In this document: positions 32,673 to 41,720 of the stretch, in pieces
How the letters are laid out: every line of letters starts with the position of its first letter
Numbering within the stretch: position 1 is the first letter of the stretch
From: Sulfitobacter sp. D7
GTDB lineage: Bacteria; Pseudomonadota; Alphaproteobacteria; Rhodobacterales; Rhodobacteraceae
Direction: 5' to 3'
Length of the DNA: 64,000 bases
Assembly (NCBI RefSeq): GCF_003611275.1
Contig: NZ_CP020694.1
Coordinates: forward strand, 3,194,001-3,258,000
Translations under genes and position numbers: made by a program
The notes under the pieces: model-generated
What the model saw: the letters and a program-made list of their open reading frames with translations, nothing else
Told to the model about the DNA's origin: nothing
Databases searched by the model: none

Positions 32673-33548
32673 TCAGTTCATCAAACCCGCATGACGCAGA
32701 CCCGCATCGACTAGTTCCTTGGTCGGGTCCGTCAGCTCTGTCAGCGGCAGACGTACCTCGTCGGAACAGAGATCCAGCCGCGACATGGCGTATTTCACGC
32801 CAACCAGCCCCGGCTCGGTAAAGATCGCCTTGTGCAGCGGCATCAGACGGTCCTGCAATTCCAACGCCTTGGCGTAATCGCCCTCAAGGCAGGCCGCCTG
32901 CATCTGCGCGGAAAGACGCGGTGCGACATTGGCGGTGACCGAGATACAGCCAACGCCGCCTTGGGCGTTGAACCCATGCGCGGTGGCGTCTTCGCCGGAC
33001 AGCTGGCAGAAATCCGGGCCGCAGGTGATGCGCTGATCGCTAACGCGCGCCAGATCGCCGGTGGCGTCTTTCACGCCAACGATGCGCGGCAGTTGGGCCA
33101 ACTCGCCCATCGTCTCGGGCAGCATATCCACGACCGAACGACCGGGGATGTTATAGATGATGATCGGCAGTTCACAGCAGTCGTGCACGGCGGTGAAATG
33201 CGCCACCAACCCGCGTTGCGTGGGTTTGTTGTAATAGGGCGTCACCACCAGCAGCGCGTCGGCGCCGACCTTTTCGGCGTGGCGGGCAAGACGGATGCTT
33301 TCGACCGTGTTGTTCGACCCGGCACCGGCAATCACCGGGATGCGCCCAGCGACGGCTTTGACCACCTCTTCGACGACGGTCTCATGCTCGGCATGGCTCA
33401 GCGTCGGGGATTCGCCGGTGGTGCCGACGGGGACAAGTCCGCTCGACCCTTCGCCGATGTGCCATTCGATAAGTTTCTTGAGCGTATCCAGATCCAGCGC
33501 GCCGTTGCGAAACGGCGTGACGAGGGCAGGCAGAGAGCCTTTGAACAT
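32673..33548 (-). CDS. dapA: 4-hydroxy-tetrahydrodipicolinate synthase
   Basis: The 291-residue TIM-barrel aldolase condenses pyruvate and aspartate semialdehyde in lysine/diaminopimelate synthesis. It shows [11 protein letters not shown] (catalytic Thr pair, about 42-46), [22 protein letters not shown] with the catalytic Tyr, and the Schiff-base Lys in [11 protein letters not shown] (about 160). I start at the ATG 7 nt after AGGAG; a GTG 6 bp upstream would be too close to that site. It is a monocistronic minus-strand gene, divergent from the transglycosylase gene at 33673. Confidence 0.96.
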   Translation of the reverse strand: MFKGSLPALVTPFRNGALDLDTLKKLIEWHIGEGSSGLVPVGTTGESPTLSHAEHETVVEEVVKAVAGRIPVIAGAGSNNTVESIRLARHAEKVGADALLVVTPYYNKPTQRGLVAHFTAVHDCCELPIIIYNIPGRSVVDMLPETMGELAQLPRIVGVKDATGDLARVSDQRITCGPDFCQLSGEDATAHGFNAQGGVGCISVTANVAPRLSAQMQAACLEGDYAKALELQDRLMPLHKAIFTEPGLVGVKYAMSRLDLCSDEVRLPLTELTDPTKELVDAGLRHAGLMN

Positions 33549-33672
33549 GTGCACGCTCCTTAAGTGCTGGCCGGCGGAAACCGGACTGGATGAAGACTTT
33601 TGCGGGGACTAATGTTTGATAAACGTCGCCCGAGCCATATGTTGCAAGGCTCTAGCCTCGGAGACGTAGGAA

Positions 33673-35637
33673 ATGCAAGCGATGACGCGCCTGATGGCGA
33701 TTCTCATGAGTGTTTTTGTCCTGACCGTGCCTGCGGAAGCGCAGCGCCCGCGCCCTTTGGGCTGGGCGATGGACGCGATGCGCAGCGGCAATTGGGACGC
33801 GGCTGCGGCCTTGGCCGCCCGCGATGGGCAGGCCGCCGTCGATGTGATCGAATGGCACCGCCTGCGCGCCGGGCGGGGCACTTATGCCGAAGCGCGTGAT
33901 TTTCTGAACCGCAGGCCCGATTGGCCCGGTGAGGCATATCTGCGTCGGCAGACCGAAGAGGCGGTGATCAAGCAGTCCCAAGACGACATACTGGATTTCT
34001 TTTCGGCCATGGCCCCGCAGACCCCGCGCGGGGTGCTGGCCCATGCCAAGGCACTGATCGACAGCGGCCAGCGCGGCGAGGCCGAGGCGAACCTCGTTCT
34101 GGCGTGGCGCACCATGCCGATGAACGCCACCAGTCAGGAATTGTTCGTCGACGCACACGGCAGCCTTCTGGCCCCGCATCACTCGGCGCGGCTCGAAGAG
34201 ATGCTCTGGCAGCGCGAGCATTCCGAAGCGCGGCAGATGTTCGATCTGGTTTCCAGCGCCGACAAGGCACTGGCCGAGACGCGCATCGCCCTGCAAAAGC
34301 TGGAAAGCGATGTGAACACCAAGATCGACGCCCTGCCCGCCTCCAAGGCTGACGCACCGGGGCTGGCGCATGACCGCTTTGAGTGGCGGATGCGCAAAGG
34401 GCTGCGCGATGACGCCAAGGCATTGATGCTGGCAAAGTCGACCTCGGCTGCGGGGCTGGGCCAGCCCCCCGCTTGGGCCAACCGCCGCCGCGCCTTGGCG
34501 CGGGACGAGATGCGCAATGGCGACGCCAAAACCGCCTACCGGCTGGCCTCGCAGCATTTCCTGACCGACGGCTCGAACTACGCGGACCTTGAGTGGCTTT
34601 CGGGCTATATCGCGCTGCGCTTTCTGAACGACCCAACGACTGCGTTGGGCCACTTTCAAAACCACGATAACGCCGTGGAATCCCCGATCAGCCAAGGCCG
34701 CGCCGGCTATTGGCAAGGCCGCGCGCTGGAGGCGATGGGCGATGCCGAAGGGGCTGCCAAGGCCTATGCCATGGGGGCGAAGTATCAGACATCCTTCTAT
34801 GGGCTGCTGGCCGCTGAGCGGGGCGGCATTCCCTTCGACGAAAAGCTAACGGGCGCGGCCCCTGCCCAAGACTGGCGAACATCCCCGCTCGCCCGGGCGC
34901 CGTTGTTCGAAGCCGGGTTGCTGTTGCAAGCCTCGGGTGAGCTGTCCACCGCAGAGCGGTTCTGGACCCATCTGGCAGAGCAACTGGTGCCCGAAGACAT
35001 CGCCCTGCTGGGGCAGGCGGCAATTGACGCAGGCCAGCCGCATCTCGCGGTGATGATCGGCAAACGCGCGGCGCAGCGCGGGTTGGAAGTGCCCGCCCCC
35101 TATTACGCGCTGCACAGTCTGGTCGAGAAAGACCTGCCAATGGCCACCGAAATGACCCTCGCCATCGCGCGCCGCGAAAGCGAGTTTGACCCGAACGTCC
35201 AAAGCGGCGTCGGCGCGCGGGGCTTGATGCAGATCATGCCCGCCACGGCGAAAGACGTGGCACGCGATCTGGGCATCTCTAGCCAGCACACCACCGACCG
35301 CCTGACCGCCGATCCAGATTACAACGCACGGCTTGGGGCGACTTACCTGTCGCAAATGGCCGGGCAGTTTGACGGCAACGTGTCCATGATGTCAGCCGCC
35401 TATAACGCGGGCCCCCGCCGCCCGCGCCGCTGGATGTCGACCTATGGCGACCCGCGCAAAGGTGAAATCGACATTGTCGATTGGATTGAGATGATCCCCT
35501 TCCGCGAGACGCAGAACTACGTGATGCGGGTGACCGAAAGCCTGCCCGTCTACCGTGCCCGTCTGGGGAAAGACCCGCTGCCGATCCCCTTTAGCGAAGA
35601 GTTAACCGGGTCGACGCTGAAGGCGTTCGCGCCATAG
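33673..35637 (+). CDS. Soluble lytic murein transglycosylase (Slt70-like)
   Basis: This is a 654-residue periplasmic protein with a signal peptide (about 1-23, ending VPAEAQ). A long alpha-helical superhelix of TPR-like repeats (about 30-460) forms the ring of Slt enzymes. The C-terminal SLT catalytic domain (about 480-620) has the catalytic Glu in AIARRESEFDPNVQSG, then GARGLMQIMPATA and SAAYNAGPRR. It cleaves glycan strands with 1,6-anhydro product formation. The 3' end overlaps the opposing EamA gene by 36 bp, so the two stop codons lie inside each other's coding regions. Confidence 0.95.
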   Translation: MQAMTRLMAILMSVFVLTVPAEAQRPRPLGWAMDAMRSGNWDAAAALAARDGQAAVDVIEWHRLRAGRGTYAEARDFLNRRPDWPGEAYLRRQTEEAVIKQSQDDILDFFSAMAPQTPRGVLAHAKALIDSGQRGEAEANLVLAWRTMPMNATSQELFVDAHGSLLAPHHSARLEEMLWQREHSEARQMFDLVSSADKALAETRIALQKLESDVNTKIDALPASKADAPGLAHDRFEWRMRKGLRDDAKALMLAKSTSAAGLGQPPAWANRRRALARDEMRNGDAKTAYRLASQHFLTDGSNYADLEWLSGYIALRFLNDPTTALGHFQNHDNAVESPISQGRAGYWQGRALEAMGDAEGAAKAYAMGAKYQTSFYGLLAAERGGIPFDEKLTGAAPAQDWRTSPLARAPLFEAGLLLQASGELSTAERFWTHLAEQLVPEDIALLGQAAIDAGQPHLAVMIGKRAAQRGLEVPAPYYALHSLVEKDLPMATEMTLAIARRESEFDPNVQSGVGARGLMQIMPATAKDVARDLGISSQHTTDRLTADPDYNARLGATYLSQMAGQFDGNVSMMSAAYNAGPRRPRRWMSTYGDPRKGEIDIVDWIEMIPFRETQNYVMRVTESLPVYRARLGKDPLPIPFSEELTGSTLKAFAP

Positions 35638-36495
35638 GGTGAACAGCCCCGCCGCCACGATCATGCCTGCACCCAGCACCACGCTCGGGCGCAGCACTTC
35701 GTTAAAGACCGACAGGCCGATGATCACGGTAAAGATCAGCTGCGTATAGGCGAAGGGCTGCACGGCGCTCGCCTCGGCAACCTCATAACAGCGGATCAGC
35801 AGCCAGTGGCCCGTCACCCCGGTGATGCAGAGCGTGCCCATCAACAGCCAGTTGCCCGGTGTCATCGGCTCCCAAAACCAGACGCCCACGGCGGTCATCA
35901 CCGCCGCCCCGGTCACGCCGGTCCAGAAGAAACTCGTCGCCGTATTGTCGCGCCGCGCAACATAGCGGGTGAGCAGCCCGTAGACCGCGAACATCGCCGC
36001 CCCCGCCAGCGGGATCGCGGCGGCAGGGTCCACCACCCGCAGCCCCGGTTGCAGGATCACCAGCACCCCGATGAACCCCACACCAATCGCCGCCCACCGC
36101 CGCCAGCCGACCTTTTCACCCAATATCGGCCCCGAGAGCGCCGCCACCAGCAGTGGATAACAGGTGAAGACAGCATGGCTTTCCACCAACCCAAGGATCG
36201 TAAAGCCAAGCACCATCGTACATATCTGCGCCGACAGCAGCACGCCACGCAGGATCTGCACCGCAGGCTGCGTGGTCGCGGCGGCCTTGCGGATACCGCC
36301 TGCCTTGCGCAGAGCCAGCGCGATGACGAAGGCAGCAAAGAACCAATAGCGGATCATTACCACCATCAGCACATTGTAGTTCTCGGCCAGATGGCGCGAC
36401 AGCCCGTCTTGGACGGCAAAGACCATTGTCGTGGCGATCATCAGCATGATGCCAAGCGGGATGTTGTTGGATTGAGGCACGCTAGACTGGCTCAT
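35602..36495 (-). CDS. EamA/DMT family transporter
   Basis: This 297-residue inner-membrane protein has ten predicted helices arranged as two EamA repeats (about 12-145 and 155-290). It starts MSQSSVPQSNNIPLGIMLM. Members export or import small metabolites; the substrate cannot be told from sequence. It overlaps the mnmD stop by ATGA and so is probably co-transcribed downstream of it, without an obvious functional link. Confidence 0.88.
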   Translation of the reverse strand: MSQSSVPQSNNIPLGIMLMIATTMVFAVQDGLSRHLAENYNVLMVVMIRYWFFAAFVIALALRKAGGIRKAAATTQPAVQILRGVLLSAQICTMVLGFTILGLVESHAVFTCYPLLVAALSGPILGEKVGWRRWAAIGVGFIGVLVILQPGLRVVDPAAAIPLAGAAMFAVYGLLTRYVARRDNTATSFFWTGVTGAAVMTAVGVWFWEPMTPGNWLLMGTLCITGVTGHWLLIRCYEVAEASAVQPFAYTQLIFTVIIGLSVFNEVLRPSVVLGAGMIVAAGLFTLWRERLQRRPG

Positions 36496-37166
36496 AGCGG
36501 CATCTGCGCGCGGGTCATGTGGCGTTTGCGGCCATAGCCGGGGATGCGGGTGACCTCGAATCCGCCTGCGCCAAGCGCGCGGCGGACGAAGCCTGCGGCG
36601 GTATAGGTCGCGGCGGTGCCGCCCGGTGCGGTGTGGCGGGCGACCTCGGCCATCAGGTCATCGCCCCACAACTCAGGGTTCTTGGCGGGCGAAAACCCGT
36701 CGAGGAACCAAGCATCGGCCTGCCCCTGCCACGCGGGGAGGGCCTGCCGCGCATCGCCGATGATGATCTCGGCGCGCAGGCCGGGCAGTTCCAACACGCC
36801 GCCGGTGCCATCCCACGCCGCTGTCAGCGCATCACGCCGCCCGTCAAGCGCGGGAAAGGCCGCATGGGCCTGCGCCATATCCTCAGGCCGCATCGGGTAG
36901 GCTTCGAAACTGGTGAAATGCAGCGGCCCTTCGTGGCCCGCGCGCATCCATGCGTCCCACGCCAGCAGCAGGTTCAGCCCGGTGCCAAAGCCCAGTTCGG
37001 CGATGTGAAAACCGGGGCGAAACCGCTCTGGCAGGTCATTGCCCGCCAGAAAGACATAGGCCGTTTCCGCCGCGCCGTCCTCTAGGCTGAAGTAGGGATC
37101 ATCGAACTGGGTCGAGACGGGCACTTGGCCCTCGCGCCACGTGATCTGGGCATTCTGGTCTGGCAC
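36492..37166 (-). CDS. mnmD: tRNA (5-methylaminomethyl-2-thiouridine) methyltransferase, MnmD type
   Basis: This 224-residue SAM-dependent methyltransferase corresponds to the N-terminal half of E. coli MnmC (DUF752). It shows ITWREGQVPVSTQFDDPYFS at the start, the SAM motif HIAELGFGTGLNLLLAW, FTSFEAYPM, and the catalytic-loop WFLDGFSPAKNPELW near 140-155. It methylates the nm5 group of tRNA wobble uridine to mnm5. I use the GTG at 37166 (VPDQNAQ) because homology starts there; the frame is open 79 codons further without family similarity and overlaps the divergent gene. The oxidase half is a separate, divergently transcribed gene. Confidence 0.9.
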   Translation of the reverse strand: MPDQNAQITWREGQVPVSTQFDDPYFSLEDGAAETAYVFLAGNDLPERFRPGFHIAELGFGTGLNLLLAWDAWMRAGHEGPLHFTSFEAYPMRPEDMAQAHAAFPALDGRRDALTAAWDGTGGVLELPGLRAEIIIGDARQALPAWQGQADAWFLDGFSPAKNPELWGDDLMAEVARHTAPGGTAATYTAAGFVRRALGAGGFEVTRIPGYGRKRHMTRAQMPL

Positions 37167-37230
37167 GGTACGTCCTGCTAGAGGGGGAGCGAAGTCGCGC
37201 AAACACTGCGCAAGCTGGCGGGGAATGGCA

Positions 37231-38262
37231 ATGGTGGATGTAACCGTAAGAGGGGCCGGGATTTTCGGCCTGTCGGTGGCTTGGGCCTGCGCCCTGCGCG
37301 GCGCATCGGTGCGGGTGGTTGACCCGGCAGGACCGGCAGCAGGCGCCTCGGGTGGGATCGTGGGCGCGCTGGCGCCGCATGTGCCGGAGAATTGGAACGC
37401 CAAGAAAGCCTTTCAGCTTGAAAGCCTGCTCAGCGCCGAGGGTTTCTGGGCCGAGGTGGAGGCCGTGGGCGGTCACGCCCCGGGTTATATCCGCAGCGGG
37501 CGTCTGCAACCGGTGGCGGATGACGCGGCGCTCGCGCTGGCGCGACAACGGCAAGACACAGCAGCCGAGCTATGGCAGGGCCGTGCCCGCTGGGCATTGA
37601 TCCGCGCCGAGGATCAAGATTGGGCCCCGCACAGCCCCACCGGCTGGCTGATCCACGACACGCTCAGCGCCCTCGTCCACCCGCGCCAAGCCTGCGCGGC
37701 GCTGGTGGCGGCCTTGGCGGTGAGAGGCGTTGAGATTGTGGCCGAGGCCCCCGAGGCGGGCCAGACCCTCTGGGCCACTGGCGTCGCGGGGTTGGAGACG
37801 CTGAACGCGGGCCACCCGCGTCTGGTTGGCGCAGGGATCAAGGGTCAAGCCGCGCTCTTGCAGCTTGACCAAGGCGGCGCGGCGCAGCTCTTTGCCGATG
37901 GGGTGCATGTGATCCCGCATCTCGACGGCACGGTGGCAGTCGGCGGCACGACAGAACGCGAATATGACAGCCCCGACTGCACCGATGCACAGCTTGACGC
38001 GGTGATCGCCAAGGCCCGCGCGGCGGTGCCCGCCTTGCAAGACGCGCCGGTGATCGAACGCTGGGCCGGGCTGCGCCCCCGCAGCCGCAGCCGCGCGCCA
38101 ATGTTGGGCGCATGGCCCGGCAGGCCGGGGCAGTATATTGCCAATGGCGGGTTCAAAATTGGCTTTGGTATGGCCCCCAAAGTGGCAGAGGTGATGGCCG
38201 ATCTGCTGCTCGAAGGGCGCGATGCCATCCCCGAGGGCTTTAGGGTTGGCGATAACCTCTAG
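37231..38262 (+). CDS. FAD-dependent oxidoreductase, DAO family (likely MnmC oxidase half)
   Basis: The 343-residue glycine-oxidase-like flavoprotein begins VDVTVRGAGIFGLSVAWACALRG, an FAD-binding GxGxxG, followed by DPAGPAAGASGGIVGALAPH. A C-terminal WAGLRPRSRSRAPMLG to ANGGFKIGFGMAPKVA closes the FAD site. This matches the C-terminal half of bifunctional MnmC, which removes the carboxymethyl group from cmnm5U34. Head-to-head placement with mnmD (64 bp apart) supports this role; D-amino acid or glycine oxidation is the alternative. The start is the second of two ATGs, 7 nt after GGGGA. Confidence 0.8.
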   Translation: MVDVTVRGAGIFGLSVAWACALRGASVRVVDPAGPAAGASGGIVGALAPHVPENWNAKKAFQLESLLSAEGFWAEVEAVGGHAPGYIRSGRLQPVADDAALALARQRQDTAAELWQGRARWALIRAEDQDWAPHSPTGWLIHDTLSALVHPRQACAALVAALAVRGVEIVAEAPEAGQTLWATGVAGLETLNAGHPRLVGAGIKGQAALLQLDQGGAAQLFADGVHVIPHLDGTVAVGGTTEREYDSPDCTDAQLDAVIAKARAAVPALQDAPVIERWAGLRPRSRSRAPMLGAWPGRPGQYIANGGFKIGFGMAPKVAEVMADLLLEGRDAIPEGFRVGDNL

Positions 38263-38272
38263 GCCAAAGAAA

Positions 38273-38295
38273 AACCCCGGCCAGTGGCCGGGGTT
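38273..38295 (-). terminator. Rho-independent terminator of the OmpA-family gene
   Basis: AACCCCGGCC and GGCCGGGGTT form a perfect 10-bp stem with a 3-nt loop. Read on the minus strand it is followed by TTTCTTT, so it ends the OmpA gene. It may also stop the converging oxidoreductase gene less efficiently. Confidence 0.88.
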
Positions 38296-38321
38296 CAATA
38301 CCGTTCCCAACGGGTCGCGGC

Positions 38322-38978
38322 TTAGCGCGCGTTGGGCAGGATCACGATCTCGACCCGGCGGTTCTGCGCCTTGCCTGCGGCACTCAGGTTGCTCGCCACT
38401 GGCTGGCTTTCGCCGCGGCCAAAGGTCTGCAAACGCTGCTGCGGCACGCCGTTGGACAGCAGGATGTTGCCAACAGCCTGTGCGCGACGCTCGGAAAGCT
38501 GCTGGTTATACGCCGCTTCGCCATCGCTGTCGGTGTGGCCGACGACCTGCAGGGTGGAGTTCTGATAAACGTTCACGTTCTGCGCCAGCGCGGCCAGATC
38601 GTCACGCAGGGCGGGCGATACGTTGGTGCTGTCGGTCGCGAACAGGATATCCTGCGGCAGGGTCACGATCAGACGGTCGCCGGTGTTGGTAATGACCACA
38701 CGGCTGTCCATCGCGGCGCGCAACTCGGCCTCTTGCTTATCAAGCGAGTAACCCACGCCCGCGCCGATCGTGCCGCCGATCAAAGCGCCTTTCAGGGCGC
38801 CTTTGCCGTCACCTTCGGAAATCGCACCGGCAAGGGCCCCGACGCCCGCACCGATCAAAGCGCCATTCTTGGTCCGCTGGTTGGGATCGCCATTGCCGGG
38901 CTGCAGTGGCTGCGTACACGCACCCAGTGTCATCGCGCCGGCCAGAGCGGCGGCCAAAGTCATCTTCGAAGAAATCAT
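38322..38978 (-). CDS. OmpA-family lipoprotein with glycine-zipper
   Basis: The 218-residue protein has a lipoprotein signal (MISSKMTLAAALAGAMTLGAC, lipobox LGAC), then a glycine-zipper stretch (GALIGAGVGALAGAI and GALKGALIGGTIGAGVGY). The C-terminal OmpA/Pal domain (about 100-215) has ILFATDSTNVSP, VVGHTDSDGEAAYNQQLSERRAQAV and NRRVEI, the peptidoglycan-binding signature. It anchors the outer membrane to the wall. The start was set at the ATG with GAAGGCAG 8 nt upstream; an ATG 15 bp earlier (MKAVDM) lacks a site. It resembles E. coli YiaD. Confidence 0.92.
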   Translation of the reverse strand: MISSKMTLAAALAGAMTLGACTQPLQPGNGDPNQRTKNGALIGAGVGALAGAISEGDGKGALKGALIGGTIGAGVGYSLDKQEAELRAAMDSRVVITNTGDRLIVTLPQDILFATDSTNVSPALRDDLAALAQNVNVYQNSTLQVVGHTDSDGEAAYNQQLSERRAQAVGNILLSNGVPQQRLQTFGRGESQPVASNLSAAGKAQNRRVEIVILPNAR

Positions 38979-39077
38979 GTCTACTGCCTTCATGTTTGCG
39001 GGCCCCGTTCGGGCGGGGCATCTTGACGTGAACGCAATATAGGCACTCAATGTTCCCGCGAACATTACATATAACCT

Positions 39078-39980
39078 TTATTCGGCAGAAACCCGCCCAG
39101 ATGGGGGAGTTTGCGCTTCTGCCCGCGCGGATTCAAAGGCCAGCATCGCCCGTTTCACCGGTAGGCCCCAGTGATAGCCGCCCAAGCCGCCGCTTTTGCG
39201 CAGCGCGCGGTGACAGGGGATCAGCCAACTCACCGGATTGCGCCCCACCGCCGTGCCTACGGCGCGCACAGCACGGGGGCTGCCGACGGTCTGCGCAATT
39301 TCGGAATAGGTGGTCACCTGCCCCGACGGGATGCTCAATAGCGCCTCCCAAACCTTGATCTGAAACGGCGCACCGATGAGATAGAGCGGTGCCTTCGCTT
39401 CGGGGTCTTTCTGCATCCCAAACGCGGTGTCGACCCATGGGCGCAGCCGGTCGGGTGCTTCGACGAACTCAGCCAGCGGCCACCGGCTGCAAAGGTCCTC
39501 CATCGCTGCGTCCTCTCCCACTTCGGACGAAAGGGCCAAGCCGCAGATGCCTTTGTCGGTGCCCATCACCAGCGTCGGGCCAAAGGGGCTGTCAAACCAT
39601 CCCCAATAGATCGTCAGCCCTGCGCCTTTGCGGGCGAACTCACCGGGGCTCATCGCCTCCCAGCGCAGGAACAGGTCATGCAACCGCCCGCTGCCTGATA
39701 GCCCCAGTTCATGTGCCGCCGCCAGTGTGGTGAAGTGATCGCGCAGCATGACCTTGGCCTGATCCAGCATCAGATATTGCTGGTAGCGTTTGGGCGAGAC
39801 CCCGACCCAGCGCGAGAACAGCCGTTGGAAATGCGCGGCGGACATGCCCATTTCCCCGGCGATCCAGTCCAGTTGCTTGGGGTCTTCGGCCTCGTCGATC
39901 AGGGCGATGGCGCGGCGCATCACCTGATAGTGGTAGCCCTGATCTTCGGGCGCGGGGGATATCTGTGCGATCTGTGTCAT
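39078..39980 (-). CDS. AraC-type HTH fused to methylated-DNA--protein-cysteine methyltransferase (Ada-like)
   Basis: The 300-residue protein has an AraC HTH (about 20-115; LDWIAGEMGMSAAHFQRLFSRW, VGVSPKRYQQYL), a short ribonuclease-like segment, and a C-terminal O6-alkylguanine transferase domain. The acceptor Cys256 lies in NPVSWLIPCHRALRKSGG, and AVRAVGTAVGRNP is the DNA-binding helix. It repairs O6-methylguanine by suicidal methyl transfer and probably regulates transcription. The N-terminal zinc domain of E. coli Ada, which senses methyl-phosphotriesters, is absent. Control must therefore differ from the classical adaptive response. Confidence 0.92.
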   Translation of the reverse strand: MTQIAQISPAPEDQGYHYQVMRRAIALIDEAEDPKQLDWIAGEMGMSAAHFQRLFSRWVGVSPKRYQQYLMLDQAKVMLRDHFTTLAAAHELGLSGSGRLHDLFLRWEAMSPGEFARKGAGLTIYWGWFDSPFGPTLVMGTDKGICGLALSSEVGEDAAMEDLCSRWPLAEFVEAPDRLRPWVDTAFGMQKDPEAKAPLYLIGAPFQIKVWEALLSIPSGQVTTYSEIAQTVGSPRAVRAVGTAVGRNPVSWLIPCHRALRKSGGLGGYHWGLPVKRAMLAFESARAEAQTPPSGRVSAE

Positions 39981-40089
39981 GCTCCTAGATTAGCCACGCC
40001 CCTGCCCCCGCGCGACCCGTTTCTTGCGCCAATGTATCGCAGCCTGCCCCCGCTTGCCCTGCCGCGTCATTCATCGCATACCCAGAGCC

Positions 40090-40734
40090 ATGGCCCGCCA
40101 ACTTGATTATCATACCATCCGCGAGATCTTCGCACGCTTCCAGCAGGCAGAGCCTGAGCCCGAGGGCGAGTTGGAACATGTGAACGTCTATACGCTGGTT
40201 GTGGCCGTGGCGCTGAGCGCGCAATCCACCGATGCGGGAGTCAACAAAGCCACGCGCGAATTGTTCAAAATCGCCGACACCCCGCAGAAGATGCTGGATC
40301 TGGGGGTTGAGGGGTTGATCGACCATATCAAAACCATCGGCCTCTACCGCCAAAAAGCCAAGAACGTCATCAAACTGAGCCAAATCCTTGTCGACGATTA
40401 CGACGGCGAAGTGCCGAACTCCCGCGCGGCGCTGCAATCGCTGCCGGGGGTGGGGCGCAAAACGGCGAATGTGGTGCTCAATATGTGGTGGGGCCAGCCC
40501 GCGCAGGCGGTGGACACGCATATCTTCCGCGTTGGCAACCGCACCGGCATCGCGCCGGGCAAAACCGTCGACACAGTCGAGCGCGCCATCGAAGACAACA
40601 TCCCCGCTGATTTCCAGCGCCATGCCCATCACTGGCTGATCCTGCATGGCCGCTATCATTGCAAGGCACGCAAACCGCTGTGCCGCACCTGTATCATCCG
40701 TGACCTGTGCCAATACGAGGACAAGACAGAATGA
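40090..40734 (+). CDS. nth: Endonuclease III
   Basis: This is a 214-residue bifunctional DNA glycosylase/AP lyase for oxidised pyrimidines. The helix-hairpin-helix LPGVGRKTANVVLNMWWG contains the catalytic Lys region, followed by VDTHIFRVGNR with the catalytic Asp. The [4Fe-4S] site C-x6-C-x2-C-x5-C is at the C-terminus (HCKARKPLCRTCIIRDLC). The start MARQLDYHTIREIF is at 40090; the upstream open frame shows no similarity. The stop overlaps the start of the adenosine kinase gene by ATGA. Confidence 0.96.
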   Translation: MARQLDYHTIREIFARFQQAEPEPEGELEHVNVYTLVVAVALSAQSTDAGVNKATRELFKIADTPQKMLDLGVEGLIDHIKTIGLYRQKAKNVIKLSQILVDDYDGEVPNSRAALQSLPGVGRKTANVVLNMWWGQPAQAVDTHIFRVGNRTGIAPGKTVDTVERAIEDNIPADFQRHAHHWLILHGRYHCKARKPLCRTCIIRDLCQYEDKTE

Positions 40735-41720
40735 CCCAATACGAAGTGGTTGGCATCGGCAACGCCGTCGTCGACGTGATCTCCCATGCCGATGACGCTT
40801 TTCTTGCCGACAATGGCATCGAAAAAGGCATCATGCAGTTGATCGAACGTGACCGCGCCGAAGACCTCTATACCGCGATGCAAGACCGGGTGCAGACGCC
40901 GGGCGGCTCGGTCGCCAATACCGTCGCAGGCGCGGGCGCGCTGGGCCTCAAGACCGCCTTCATCGGGCGGGTGCGCGATGATGAGTTGGGCCAGTTTTAT
41001 GCCAAGGCGATGACCGACATCGGCATCGATTTCGTCAACGCCCCGGTGACCGAGGGGGAGAACCCAACCTCGCGCTGCATGATCTTCGTTACGCCAGATG
41101 GGGAGCGGTCGCTGAACACATACTTGGGCATCTCGACCGGGCTGACCTCGGCTGACGTGCCGCAGGCGGTGACGGAGAAGGCCAAGCTGATGTTCCTTGA
41201 GGGCTACCTCTTCGACCATGACGCGGGCAAAACCGCCTTTCGTGAGGCCGCGCGCGCGGCGACGGCGGGGGGCGGCATGGCAGGCATCGCCATCTCCGAC
41301 CCCTTCTGTGTGGAGCGTCACCGCGATGATTTCCTCGCGCTGATCGAAAACGATCTGGGCTATGTCATCGGGAACGAAGCCGAGATTCGCGCCCTTTGGG
41401 AGACCGACGACACTGAAGCCGCGCTGGCCAAAACCGCCGAGATTTGCCCGCTGGTGGTCTGCACCCGGTCAGGCGACGGGGTCACCTTGGTGCGGGGCGA
41501 GGAACGTGTCGACGTGCCGGTCGAAAAGGTCGTGCCGGTGGATGCCACGGGCGCGGGCGACCAATTCGCGGCGGGCTTCCTCTATGGTCTTGCCACTGGT
41601 CGCGATCTTGAGACCTGCGGCCGCATGGGCAACATCTGCGCAGGCGAGGTGATCCGCCACATCGGCCCCCGCCCCCAGACCGACATCATGGCCCTGTTCA
41701 AGGCCGAAGGGCTGGTCTGA
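40731..41720 (+). CDS. Adenosine kinase-like PfkB family carbohydrate kinase
   Basis: This is a 329-residue ribokinase-fold protein. N-terminal YEVVGIGNAVVDVISHADD and GGSVANTVAGAGALGLKTAFIGRVRDDELG form the substrate side; the anion-hole and catalytic Asp motif is VDATGAGDQFAAGFLYG (about 268-284). The N-terminal part resembles adenosine kinases, which phosphorylate adenosine to AMP for salvage and to keep S-adenosylhomocysteine turnover going. Other PfkB substrates are possible. It is translationally coupled to nth upstream and to the GNAT gene downstream. Confidence 0.88.
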   Translation: MTQYEVVGIGNAVVDVISHADDAFLADNGIEKGIMQLIERDRAEDLYTAMQDRVQTPGGSVANTVAGAGALGLKTAFIGRVRDDELGQFYAKAMTDIGIDFVNAPVTEGENPTSRCMIFVTPDGERSLNTYLGISTGLTSADVPQAVTEKAKLMFLEGYLFDHDAGKTAFREAARAATAGGGMAGIAISDPFCVERHRDDFLALIENDLGYVIGNEAEIRALWETDDTEAALAKTAEICPLVVCTRSGDGVTLVRGEERVDVPVEKVVPVDATGAGDQFAAGFLYGLATGRDLETCGRMGNICAGEVIRHIGPRPQTDIMALFKAEGLV

